Source: Wocania arenilitoris
Lineage (GTDB): Bacteria > Bacteroidota > Bacteroidia > Flavobacteriales > Flavobacteriaceae
Assembly: GCF_021728535.1 (NCBI RefSeq)
Contig: NZ_JAKKDU010000003.1
Coordinates: 221,045-285,044 of the forward strand
Direction of reading: 5' to 3'
Length of the DNA stretch: 64,000 nt
Positions within the stretch are counted from its first letter, which is position 1; each line of letters begins with the position of its first letter. The notes beneath the pieces are model-generated. The model ran no database searches. It saw only the letters and a program-made list of their open reading frames with translations, and was not told where the DNA came from. A program made the translations under genes and the position numbers. Below, piece by piece: positions 37,184-45,547 of this stretch.

Positions 37184-38239
37184 TTAAAATAATAAACATA
37201 CAGGAGTATCTGTTTTTATATCATGAAGAAAACTTAGCTTTCCGGTTTCTTTTTTAATTTTAAAAACAGATATATTACTACTTTTTTGGTTAGCTACTAA
37301 TAAGAATTTACCCGATGGGTCGATAGTAAAATTACGCGGCCAATCGCCATGCACACTTATATTTTGAATCTTTTCAAGTTTTCCAGAATTAGTGTTTCGT
37401 TTAAAAACAGCAATAGAATTTTCGCCACGATTTGATCCATATAAAAAACGCTCGTCATCAGATAAATGAATATCTGCACAGTAACTTTTCGCTTTAAAAT
37501 CATCTGCTAAAGTTGAGATGTTTTGTAAAAGTTCAAAACCTCCAGCGGCCTTTTTTCCCGATGTTATTGTGTTAGCGTATTCATTGATAATATATATAAA
37601 CTGGCCGCCTTTTGTTAATGAAAAATGTCTAGGACCTGCTTTTTCTGTCATGTTAAGAATAGAAGAATCAACCAATTTATATGCGTCATTTTCAAGTTTA
37701 TAGTTGTAAACTCCATTTCTTCCTAAATCAGAAACATATAATTGATCCTTGTAAAATTGGGCAGAATGCGCATGCGATGCTATACTATCTGAGTTGTGGT
37801 TAAAAACCTGAGAAGCTTCATTTAAAGAACCGTCACTATTAATCGAGTAAATTGAAACTGTACCACCACTATAATTTGAAACTACCGCACGATTTTTATT
37901 AATTGAAATATGACAAGGTGCACCTCCATTACTATCAGCAGTATTTATTAATTCTAAATTATTCTCATTTCCAACTTTAAACGCAGAAACAGCACCAGTT
38001 TTCCCTTCACCAACTGCATAAAGGTATTTTCGGTCTTCTGAAAAAGTAATAAAAGACGGGTTATCTGTAGAGGCTGCTAACTGTTTATTGCTTAACTCGC
38101 CAGTTTCTGTATTAAACTGAAAACTATAAATTCCTTCACTATCTCCATTTGTATATGTTCCAACATATAAAATAGAATTTTGAGTAGTACAACTAAATAA
38201 AGACATTGAAATTAATATTAAGTAAATTTTAAACTTCAT
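37184..38239 (-). CDS. Lactonase-family seven-bladed propeller lipoprotein (YbhE/Pgl type)
   Basis: A 351-residue protein with a lipobox (LISMSLFSC) and a seven-bladed propeller of the 6-phosphogluconolactonase (YbhE) type: ILYVGTYTNGDSEGIYSF, NPSFITFSEDRKYLYAVGE, GGAPCHISINKNRAVVSNYS, GPRHFSLTKGGQFIYIINE and GDWPRNFTIDPSGKFLLVAN. The conserved RH and RN...D positions of the active site are present. Because it is lipid-anchored outside the cytoplasm, the true substrate is probably an unphosphorylated lactone. It is monocistronic and divergent from dnaE. Confidence 0.82.
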   Translation of the reverse strand: MKFKIYLILISMSLFSCTTQNSILYVGTYTNGDSEGIYSFQFNTETGELSNKQLAASTDNPSFITFSEDRKYLYAVGEGKTGAVSAFKVGNENNLELINTADSNGGAPCHISINKNRAVVSNYSGGTVSIYSINSDGSLNEASQVFNHNSDSIASHAHSAQFYKDQLYVSDLGRNGVYNYKLENDAYKLVDSSILNMTEKAGPRHFSLTKGGQFIYIINEYANTITSGKKAAGGFELLQNISTLADDFKAKSYCADIHLSDDERFLYGSNRGENSIAVFKRNTNSGKLEKIQNISVHGDWPRNFTIDPSGKFLLVANQKSSNISVFKIKKETGKLSFLHDIKTDTPVCLLF

Positions 38240-38407
38240 GAAAATTTTTTTAATGCTCTAAAATAGGATAATTTTATTGAATAGGTATTAAAAATTTGTT
38301 CACAACTCTTAAAAACTTCGCGTTAAAAAAGTATAAATTCTACGTATTTTTATAAGCTCGTTATTTGCGATTGAACAAATAAATGCAGCAACAAATAAAC
38401 ATAAAGC

Positions 38408-41400
38408 ATGTACTTAATTTTTGATACAGAAACCACGGGATTACCAAAGCGCTGGGACGCACCCATTACCGATACCGATAATTGGCCAAGGTGTATACAG
38501 ATTGCATGGCAATTACACGATGCTATGGGTAATTGTATTGAAAGTCAAGATTATTTGGTGCAACCAGACGGTTTTAACATACCTTATGATGCTGAAAAAA
38601 TTCACGGCATTTCAACCGAATTAGCACAAGAGCAAGGTGTTCCGCTAATAGAGGTTTTAGAAAAATTTAATGAGGCATTAAGTAAAACCAAATTTGTGGT
38701 TGGGCAGAACGTAAAGTTCGATTTAAATATAATGGGTGCCGAATTTGTACGTGGCGATGTTGTAAACCCACTACAAGAATTACCCGTTTTAGACACTTGT
38801 ACAGAGCATACCGCAAGTTTATGCCAAATTCCTGGTGGGCGCTATGGTAAGTTTAAGTTGCCAACATTAACCGAGCTTCATGAGTTTTTATTTGATATCC
38901 CTTTTGCCGAAGCACATAATGCCACTGCCGATGTTGAAGCAACAACACGTTGTTTTTTCGAATTGATTAGATTGGGAAAATATACCAAAGAACAGCTTGA
39001 TGTTGAGCCTGATTATTTTCAAAAATTTAAAGAGGTCAACCCCAAAACTATTCAGCTTATAGGATTAAAGCATATCAATTTAAAAAAAGAAAGTGCTAGA
39101 ATTAACGAGCGTTTAAAGCAGACTCAAACTACTAATATTTCATCATCAGAAATTAAACAAAATGTTTCGATTTTAGAAGATTTCGATTTTGTTCATTTAC
39201 ATAACCATTCGCAGTTTTCAGTTTTACAATCTACTATGAGTGTGTCTGATATTGTATCGGCAGCAGCCGGATACAATATGCCAGCTGTAGCATTAACAGA
39301 TCATGCTAATATGATGGGGGCATTTCATTTTGTAAATGCTGTAAATAAGCACAATAGTGGTGTTAAAGCTAAAATTAAGGCAGCACTAGAAACTGGAGAA
39401 AATGTTGCAGTTAAAGAAATAAAGCCTATTATTGGTTGCGAGTTTTTTGTGTGTGAAAACCATTTAGATAAAACTAGAAAAGACAATGGTTATCAAATCG
39501 TGCTTTTAGCAAAAAACAAAAATGGCTATCATAATCTGGCAAAATTATCGTCGCATGCATTTGTTGATGGGTTTTATTATTTACCACGAATTGATAAAAA
39601 CCTCATTCAAAAATATAAACAAGATTTAATTTGTTTAACAGGAAATTTATATGGCGAAGTTCCAAGTAAAGTTTTAAACATTGGTAAAAATCAAGCTGAA
39701 GAAGCATTGCTTTGGTGGAAAAATGAATTTGAAGATGATTTGTATGTCGAGTTAATGCGCCATAATCAAGAAGATGAAAATCGAGTAAACCCTACTTTAA
39801 TTCAACTTGCTAAAAAGCATAATGTTAAATTAATAGCTACTAATAATACCTATTACCAAAATCAAGATGATGCTAATGCACATGATATTTTACTTTGTGT
39901 GAAAGATGGCGAAAAGCAAGCTACACCAATAGGTCGTGGACGAGGCTACAGGTACGGGTTGCCCAACCAAGAATACTATTTTAAATCATCAGAAGAGATG
40001 AAACAATTGTTTCAGGATACGCCTGAAGCTATTTTAAATGTACAAGATATTGTAGATAAAGTTGAGGCGTTTCAATTAGCCCGCGATGTGTTATTGCCAG
40101 CCTTTGATATTCCAGACGAATTTAAATGCGAAGACGATTTAGTTGATGGTGGCAAGCGTGGAGAAAATGCCTATTTAAAGCATTTGGTATATGAAGGCGC
40201 AAAAAAACGTTATGGTGAAAACTTTTCAGAAGATATTAAAGAACGTATCGATTTTGAGTTAAGTGTTATTGAAAATACAGGCTATCCTGGATATTTTTTA
40301 ATAGTTGAAGATTTTATTCGCGAAGCTCGAAATATGGATGTTTCTGTTGGTCCAGGTCGTGGTTCAGCAGCAGGTTCTGTGGCGGCTTATTGTCTTTGGA
40401 TTACCAATATTGATCCGCTAAAGTACGATTTGCTTTTTGAGCGTTTCTTAAATCCAGACCGTATTAGTATGCCCGATATTGATATTGATTTTGATGATGA
40501 AGGACGAAGTCGAGTAATGGATTACGTGATAAAAAAATACGGGAGTAATCAAGTGGCGCAAATTATTACTTATGGTACTATGGCAGCAAAATCTTCAATT
40601 CGAGATACAGCTCGAGTTTTAGATTTGCCTTTATTTGATGCCGATAGGATTGCCAAATTAATCCCAACCATGTCTAAACTAGGAAAGATTTTTGGTTTAG
40701 ATGAAAAGGAATTAGCCAAAAAATTTAGAGCCGAAGATTTAGAAAAAGTCAATCAGCTTTTAAATATATCTGAAGGCGAAGACTTAGAAGCAGAAACTGT
40801 AAATACTGCAAGAGCATTAGAAGGCTCTGTTCGTAATACGGGCATTCATGCCTGCGGTGTTATTATAACGCCAGATGACATTACTAAGTTTGTTCCTGTT
40901 GCCACAGCCAAAGATTCAGATTTATATGTTACGCAATTTGATAACTCTGTAGTTGAAGATGCGGGATTATTAAAGATGGATTTTTTAGGGTTAAAAACCT
41001 TAACCTTAATAAAGGATACCGTGAAAATTGTAAAAGCAAAACACGATATTCAGCTCGATCCAGAAAACTTTCCGCTAGACGATGAAGAAACCTATGCGTT
41101 ATTTCAACGTGGCGAAACCGTTGGAGTATTTCAATACGAATCTCCTGGCATGCAAAAACATCTTCGAGATTTAAAACCAACGGTGTTTGAAGATTTAATT
41201 GCGATGAATGCTTTGTATCGTCCAGGTCCTATGGAATATATTCCGAGTTTCGTTCGCAGAAAACATGGCGATGAAGAAATAGAGTACGATTTGCCCGCCA
41301 TGGAAGAGTATTTAAAGGAAACTTACGGTATTACAGTCTATCAGGAGCAGGTAATGTTGCTGTCGCAAAAATTAGCAGGATTTACCAAAGGTGAAGCTGA

Positions 41401-42796
41401 TGTATTGCGTAAGGCAATGGGTAAAAAGCAGATTGCTGTACTCGATAAAATGAAACCTAAATTTATTGAACAGGCAAGTGCAAATGGACATGATGCGAAA
41501 GTTTTAGAAAAGGTTTGGAAAGACTGGGAAGCTTTTGCAAGTTACGCATTTAATAAATCCCACTCTACATGTTATGCGTGGATTGCTTATCAAACAGCTT
41601 ATTTAAAAGCGCATTATCCAGCAGAATATATGGCAGCCGTTTTATCAAACAACATGAACGATATTAAACAAGTAACTTTCTTTATGGAAGAGTGCAAACG
41701 AATGAAATTAAACGTTCTTGGACCCGATGTAAATGAAAGTTACTATAAGTTTTCGGTAAATCAAGATAATGCGGTGCGTTTTGGAATGGGTGCTATAAAA
41801 GGTGTTGGTCATGGTGCAGTTATGACAATCGTTGAGAATAGAAAAAAAGATGGACATTATAAGTCTATTTTTGACTTAGCGAAACGAATCGATTTGCGCG
41901 CAGCTAATAAAAAAGCATTCCAAAATTTAGCACTAGCAGGAGGTTTTGATTGCTTTAGTGGTACGCATCGTGCACAATATTTTTATGATGAAGGCGATGG
42001 TATTGCCTTTTTAGAAAAAGCTATAAAGTTTGGAAACAAATTTCAAGAAAATGAAAACTCTGCACAAGTAAGTTTGTTTGGAGCTGCTAGCGATGTGCAG
42101 ATTGCCGAACCTCAAGTGCCTCCATGCGAAGAGTGGGGAACCATGGAAAAACTAGCTCAAGAAAGGGAGGTAGTTGGTATTTATATATCTGGGCATCCGC
42201 TCGACGATTTTAAAACAGAAATGAAAACCTTTTGTAATGCTACTGTTGCGATGTTTAATAATTTAGAACCTTATGTAAATAGAGAACTTGTTTTTGGAGG
42301 CGTAGTAACCGATGTGCAACACAGAGTAAGTAAACAAGGTAAAGGCTGGGCATTATTTACGGTAGAAGATTACACTGATAGCTTTGAGTTTAGAATTTTT
42401 GGAGAAGAGTATTTAAAGTTTCGTCATTTTTTAATGAAAAACAATTTTGTGTTTGTAAAAACCTTTGTGCGTGAAGGTTGGGTAAATAAAGATACAAGTA
42501 AAAAGAGCGATCCAAGATTGCAGTTTAATAGTTTTCAGTTATTACATGATGTTATGGAAAATTACACAAAAAAACTGTCTATACAAGTTGATATTAACGA
42601 TTTAAATGAACAAAAAATTATAGCCTTAAAAGAATTATTAAACATGCATCCAGGAAATCAAGTTCTTAACTTTTTAGTGTACGATACCAAAGAAAAAATT
42701 AAATTAATAATGCCAAGTAGAAAGCAAAAAGTAAAAGTGAGTCAAGAGCTTTTAAACGAATTAGAAGCGCAAGATGTTAAGTTTAAGTTGAATTAA
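38408..42796 (+). CDS. dnaE: DNA polymerase III alpha subunit with N-terminal proofreading exonuclease
   Basis: A 1462-residue replicative polymerase. Residues 1-190 are a DnaQ-like DEDDh exonuclease (IFDTETTGLP, QNVKFDLNIMGAEF, HNATADVEATTR). Then come the PHP domain (FVHLHNHSQFSVLQ, about 265), the polymerase core with GPGRGSAAGSVAAYC and the catalytic PDIDIDFDDEGR (about 690), and a C-terminal OB fold (LVFGGVVTDVQHRVSKQGK). An exonuclease fused to the N-terminus is the Bacteroidota arrangement; the ordinary DnaE has ~1160 residues. It is the sole gene of its strand segment before folK. Confidence 0.96.
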   Translation: MYLIFDTETTGLPKRWDAPITDTDNWPRCIQIAWQLHDAMGNCIESQDYLVQPDGFNIPYDAEKIHGISTELAQEQGVPLIEVLEKFNEALSKTKFVVGQNVKFDLNIMGAEFVRGDVVNPLQELPVLDTCTEHTASLCQIPGGRYGKFKLPTLTELHEFLFDIPFAEAHNATADVEATTRCFFELIRLGKYTKEQLDVEPDYFQKFKEVNPKTIQLIGLKHINLKKESARINERLKQTQTTNISSSEIKQNVSILEDFDFVHLHNHSQFSVLQSTMSVSDIVSAAAGYNMPAVALTDHANMMGAFHFVNAVNKHNSGVKAKIKAALETGENVAVKEIKPIIGCEFFVCENHLDKTRKDNGYQIVLLAKNKNGYHNLAKLSSHAFVDGFYYLPRIDKNLIQKYKQDLICLTGNLYGEVPSKVLNIGKNQAEEALLWWKNEFEDDLYVELMRHNQEDENRVNPTLIQLAKKHNVKLIATNNTYYQNQDDANAHDILLCVKDGEKQATPIGRGRGYRYGLPNQEYYFKSSEEMKQLFQDTPEAILNVQDIVDKVEAFQLARDVLLPAFDIPDEFKCEDDLVDGGKRGENAYLKHLVYEGAKKRYGENFSEDIKERIDFELSVIENTGYPGYFLIVEDFIREARNMDVSVGPGRGSAAGSVAAYCLWITNIDPLKYDLLFERFLNPDRISMPDIDIDFDDEGRSRVMDYVIKKYGSNQVAQIITYGTMAAKSSIRDTARVLDLPLFDADRIAKLIPTMSKLGKIFGLDEKELAKKFRAEDLEKVNQLLNISEGEDLEAETVNTARALEGSVRNTGIHACGVIITPDDITKFVPVATAKDSDLYVTQFDNSVVEDAGLLKMDFLGLKTLTLIKDTVKIVKAKHDIQLDPENFPLDDEETYALFQRGETVGVFQYESPGMQKHLRDLKPTVFEDLIAMNALYRPGPMEYIPSFVRRKHGDEEIEYDLPAMEEYLKETYGITVYQEQVMLLSQKLAGFTKGEADVLRKAMGKKQIAVLDKMKPKFIEQASANGHDAKVLEKVWKDWEAFASYAFNKSHSTCYAWIAYQTAYLKAHYPAEYMAAVLSNNMNDIKQVTFFMEECKRMKLNVLGPDVNESYYKFSVNQDNAVRFGMGAIKGVGHGAVMTIVENRKKDGHYKSIFDLAKRIDLRAANKKAFQNLALAGGFDCFSGTHRAQYFYDEGDGIAFLEKAIKFGNKFQENENSAQVSLFGAASDVQIAEPQVPPCEEWGTMEKLAQEREVVGIYISGHPLDDFKTEMKTFCNATVAMFNNLEPYVNRELVFGGVVTDVQHRVSKQGKGWALFTVEDYTDSFEFRIFGEEYLKFRHFLMKNNFVFVKTFVREGWVNKDTSKKSDPRLQFNSFQLLHDVMENYTKKLSIQVDINDLNEQKIIALKELLNMHPGNQVLNFLVYDTKEKIKLIMPSRKQKVKVSQELLNELEAQDVKFKLN

Positions 42797-42862
42797 GCAG
42801 ATTGATATTCTAAACAATAAATATCAAGTAAACCGTTTACTTTTTCTTATTTTACCTCCATA

Positions 42863-43993
42863 ATGTTAAAACCAACTACATTTTATATTGCATTAGGCAG
42901 TAATAAAGGCGATAAATTCAAGAATTTACAAACAGCCATTGATGCCATATATGTAAAAATAGGGCATATTAAACTTATTTCTAAAGTTTATAAATCGCCT
43001 GCTTTTGGTTTTGAGAGTGATGATTTTTTAAATTGTTGTTTGGTTTTAGAATCTCAATTAAAACCAAAACAAGTATTAAAAGAATTGCTGGCAATTGAGA
43101 CTGCGTTAGGACGTAAACGAAAAAAAGGCAAAGGTTACGAAGCGAGGATTATTGATTTAGATATTGTTTTTGCTGAAGATAAAATTATCGATACAAAAAC
43201 GCTGCAAGTACCACATCCTGAAATGGAAAAACGCCTATTTGTTTTACAACCTTTAAATGATATTGCCTCCAAAATTAAACACACAAAACTAGATAAAAAA
43301 GTTTCAGCTTTACTTGAAGAATGTGAAGATAAATCAGTTTTAGAACCGATTAAAATTTGGCTAAAAAACCCAAGTAAACAATATCATTTTTCAAAATTCA
43401 ATTACATTGCTATTGAAGGAAATATAGGTGCAGGAAAAACAAGTTTGGCGACTAAAATGGCATACGATTTTAATGCAAAATTAATTTTGGAGCGTTTTGC
43501 TGATAATCCGTTTTTGCCAAAGTTTTATGAGGATGTAAACCGCTATGCTTTTACTTTAGAAATGTCGTTTTTAGCAGATCGATACCAGCAAATATCTGAC
43601 GATTTATCACAACTTGATTTGTTTAAAGATTTTATTGTAAGCGATTACGATGTGTTTAAGTCATTGATTTTTTCAAAAATCACATTAAATGAAGATGAGT
43701 TTAATTTGTATAGAAAGTTATTTTATTTGATGTATAAAGATTTAAAAAAGCCTGAATTATATATCTATTTATATCAAAACACTGAACAATTACAGCAAAA
43801 CATTAAAAAACGCGGACGTGATTACGAGCAAAATATTAAAGATGATTATCTAGAAAAAATCAATGCTGGATATTTAGAGTTTTTAAAAACTCAAAACGAT
43901 TTTAATGTAAAGATTATAGATATTTCTAATAGAGACTTTATTAAAAATCGAGATGATTATTTATGGCTTTTGGGTGAGATTTTCAGGAAGTAA
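42863..43993 (+). CDS. folK: Fusion of HPPK (FolK) and deoxynucleoside kinase
   Basis: A 376-residue two-domain protein. Residues 1-150 are 6-hydroxymethyl-7,8-dihydropterin pyrophosphokinase: FYIALGSNKGDKFKNLQTAI, ALGRKRKKGKGYEARIIDLDIV and the VPHPEMEKRLFVLQPL signature. Residues about 170-376 are a deoxynucleoside kinase with P-loop EGNIGAGKTSL, ERFADNPFLPKFYED and the LID-type RGRDYEQNIKDDYLEKI. It would serve folate synthesis and nucleotide salvage from one chain. The first ATG fits the folK start. It lies 66 bp after dnaE and is probably transcribed separately. Confidence 0.92.
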   Translation: MLKPTTFYIALGSNKGDKFKNLQTAIDAIYVKIGHIKLISKVYKSPAFGFESDDFLNCCLVLESQLKPKQVLKELLAIETALGRKRKKGKGYEARIIDLDIVFAEDKIIDTKTLQVPHPEMEKRLFVLQPLNDIASKIKHTKLDKKVSALLEECEDKSVLEPIKIWLKNPSKQYHFSKFNYIAIEGNIGAGKTSLATKMAYDFNAKLILERFADNPFLPKFYEDVNRYAFTLEMSFLADRYQQISDDLSQLDLFKDFIVSDYDVFKSLIFSKITLNEDEFNLYRKLFYLMYKDLKKPELYIYLYQNTEQLQQNIKKRGRDYEQNIKDDYLEKINAGYLEFLKTQNDFNVKIIDISNRDFIKNRDDYLWLLGEIFRK

Positions 43994-44138
43994 TTTTGGA
44001 GTTAAGCTTATTTGATTTTAGATGTAAATCAGTTTCAATACTTCGACTGCGGCTCAATAAAGGTGTTTCATTTTCAACAATAAGGGAAGATCGGTTTTAT
44101 TAGGTTTAGAATCATGTTAAACTGTAAAACTAAACTTT

Positions 44139-44798
44139 TTAAAACACTTCAAATAATATAGTTGCAATTCGTCCTTTATTATTCTCTAAAACACACTCAT
44201 CTAGTTGCTTTTTATCTTTAACCTTAAAATTAAAAGGAGGCTTTAAAATATTAACACCACTATTTTGTTTTAACCGAATACCTTGTCCAGAAATAAGGTC
44301 TTTGTTTGGAGTAAAATTACCTAAAGGTATATGCTCGGTTAAAATTACATATTTATAGTTTTTCAATTTGTTAACTATATTCTTTATTTCTGCATTAGAT
44401 AAATGTTGTAATACTTGGCGTAGAATGATGCAGTCTGCTTTAGGTAATTCATCTTTTGCAAGATCTAAACAACGAAAGTCTAATTTTATCGCGTTAAATT
44501 TTTTTTTGTTTCTTTCAATTAATGCTTCAACAATATCAACGCCAATATATTTTTTTGTGTATTCAACCAGATGTTTTCCAATATTAAAATCACCACAGCC
44601 TAAGTCGCAAATTATTGGAAGTTCTTCAAAAGATTTTAAAAACGTTTTTATAGCTTTTAAATATGGCTTTACAATTTTTGGATGATGTGAACCTTCGCCA
44701 GAATAAAAATCAAAGTCTTTCCCTCCCCAAAGGTTCATCTCATAAATCTGAGTCATCACATCTTTTGTTTGCCAGGGTTTTTTGACTTTTTTTGCCAT
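44139..44798 (-). CDS. Class I SAM-dependent methyltransferase, unknown substrate
   Basis: A 219-residue methyltransferase. Motif I is ICDLGCGDFNIGKHL, followed by YIGVDIVEALIERNKKKF, LDFRCLDLAKDELPKADCII and LRQVLQHLSNAEIKNIV. The N-terminal WGGKDFDFYSGEGSHHP is shared by a small group of glycosyl- or surface-associated methyltransferases. There is no signal peptide. The substrate cannot be inferred. It is downstream of the trmH-like gene on the minus strand, separated by a repeat. Confidence 0.8.
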   Translation of the reverse strand: MAKKVKKPWQTKDVMTQIYEMNLWGGKDFDFYSGEGSHHPKIVKPYLKAIKTFLKSFEELPIICDLGCGDFNIGKHLVEYTKKYIGVDIVEALIERNKKKFNAIKLDFRCLDLAKDELPKADCIILRQVLQHLSNAEIKNIVNKLKNYKYVILTEHIPLGNFTPNKDLISGQGIRLKQNSGVNILKPPFNFKVKDKKQLDECVLENNKGRIATILFEVF

Positions 44799-44805
44799 AT
44801 TCTAT

Positions 44806-44834
44806 GAGATTTCTCGACTGCGCTCGAAATGACA
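44806..44834. repeat. Interspersed repeat piece (GAGATTTCT...AATGACA type)
   Basis: GAGATTTCTCGACTGCGC followed by TCGAAATGACA contains a CGACTGCGCTCG hairpin. It is a known kind of flavobacterial intergenic element and resembles 45510-45542 and, at its AATGACA end, 35921-35997. A decayed piece (TTCGACTGCGGCTCAA) also sits near 44041. Confidence 0.6.
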
Positions 44835-44847
44835 GCAAAGTATTATT

Positions 44848-45384
44848 CTAACTTCTAACTTCTAACTTCGAAAACACATCCCAAACCACGATGCCACAAC
44901 TCACAGAAATATTCAAAGAATGTTTGGTGCCAAATTGTGGTATTTCAATAACAACGTCGCTTGCAGAAACCACATCTTGAGATACACCTTTTACTTCGTT
45001 ACCAAAAATTAGAGCGTATTTAGTGTTTGATTCAATGTTAAAATTGTTAAGCATGGTAGCATTTTTAGCTTGTTCAATAGAACACACTTTAACGTTATTA
45101 GTTTGCATGCGTTTAACCAAATCTAGTGTGTTTTCAACATATTCCCAATCTACAGTATCTGTGCTTCCCAATGCCGTTTTATGAATGTCTTTATGAGGTG
45201 GCGTTGCCGTTATACCACAGAGATAGATTTTTTCAATTAAAAAAGCATCACTTGTTCTAAACACCGAACCAATATTGTTTAAACTCCTAATATTATCCAA
45301 TATAACAATTATTGGTGTTTTTTTAGCTGTTTTAAATCCATCAACGCTTAATCTGTCTAATTCACTATTTTTAAGTTTTCGCAT
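44848..45384 (-). CDS. TrmH/SpoU-family RNA 2'-O-methyltransferase
   Basis: A 178-residue SPOUT methyltransferase. Motif 1 is NIRSLNNIGSVFRTSDAF, motif 2 YALIFGNEVKGVSQDVV and motif 3 IPQFGTKHSLNISVSCGIVV, which together form the knotted SAM site with the catalytic Arg and Asn. It methylates ribose in tRNA or rRNA; the exact site is not evident. The last codons (LEVRS and stop) lie within a TTAGAAG tandem repeat at 44849-44869, so the C-terminus is set by the repeat. Confidence 0.88.
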   Translation of the reverse strand: MRKLKNSELDRLSVDGFKTAKKTPIIVILDNIRSLNNIGSVFRTSDAFLIEKIYLCGITATPPHKDIHKTALGSTDTVDWEYVENTLDLVKRMQTNNVKVCSIEQAKNATMLNNFNIESNTKYALIFGNEVKGVSQDVVSASDVVIEIPQFGTKHSLNISVSCGIVVWDVFSKLEVRS

Positions 45385-45509
45385 CTTGTTATTGTTGAAA
45401 TCTCGTTCTAATTGTAGATAACTTCTAAAAAATCAGGTTAAAAAAACATGAAATTAATAGTACATTGCATGCTACAATTTTGGTAAAAATAATACTAAAA
45501 AATGATATC

Positions 45510-45542
45510 GTCATTGAGATTTCTATCTTTATAGGAATGACA
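45510..45542. repeat. Interspersed repeat piece just before mutS
   Basis: GTCATTGAGATTTCTAT and TATAGGAATGAC arms form a hairpin ending 5 bp before the mutS ATG. It belongs to the same AATGACA family as 35921-35997 and 44806-44834. It lies in the presumed mutS leader and could influence translation. Confidence 0.6.
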
Positions 45543-45547
45543 AAAAC

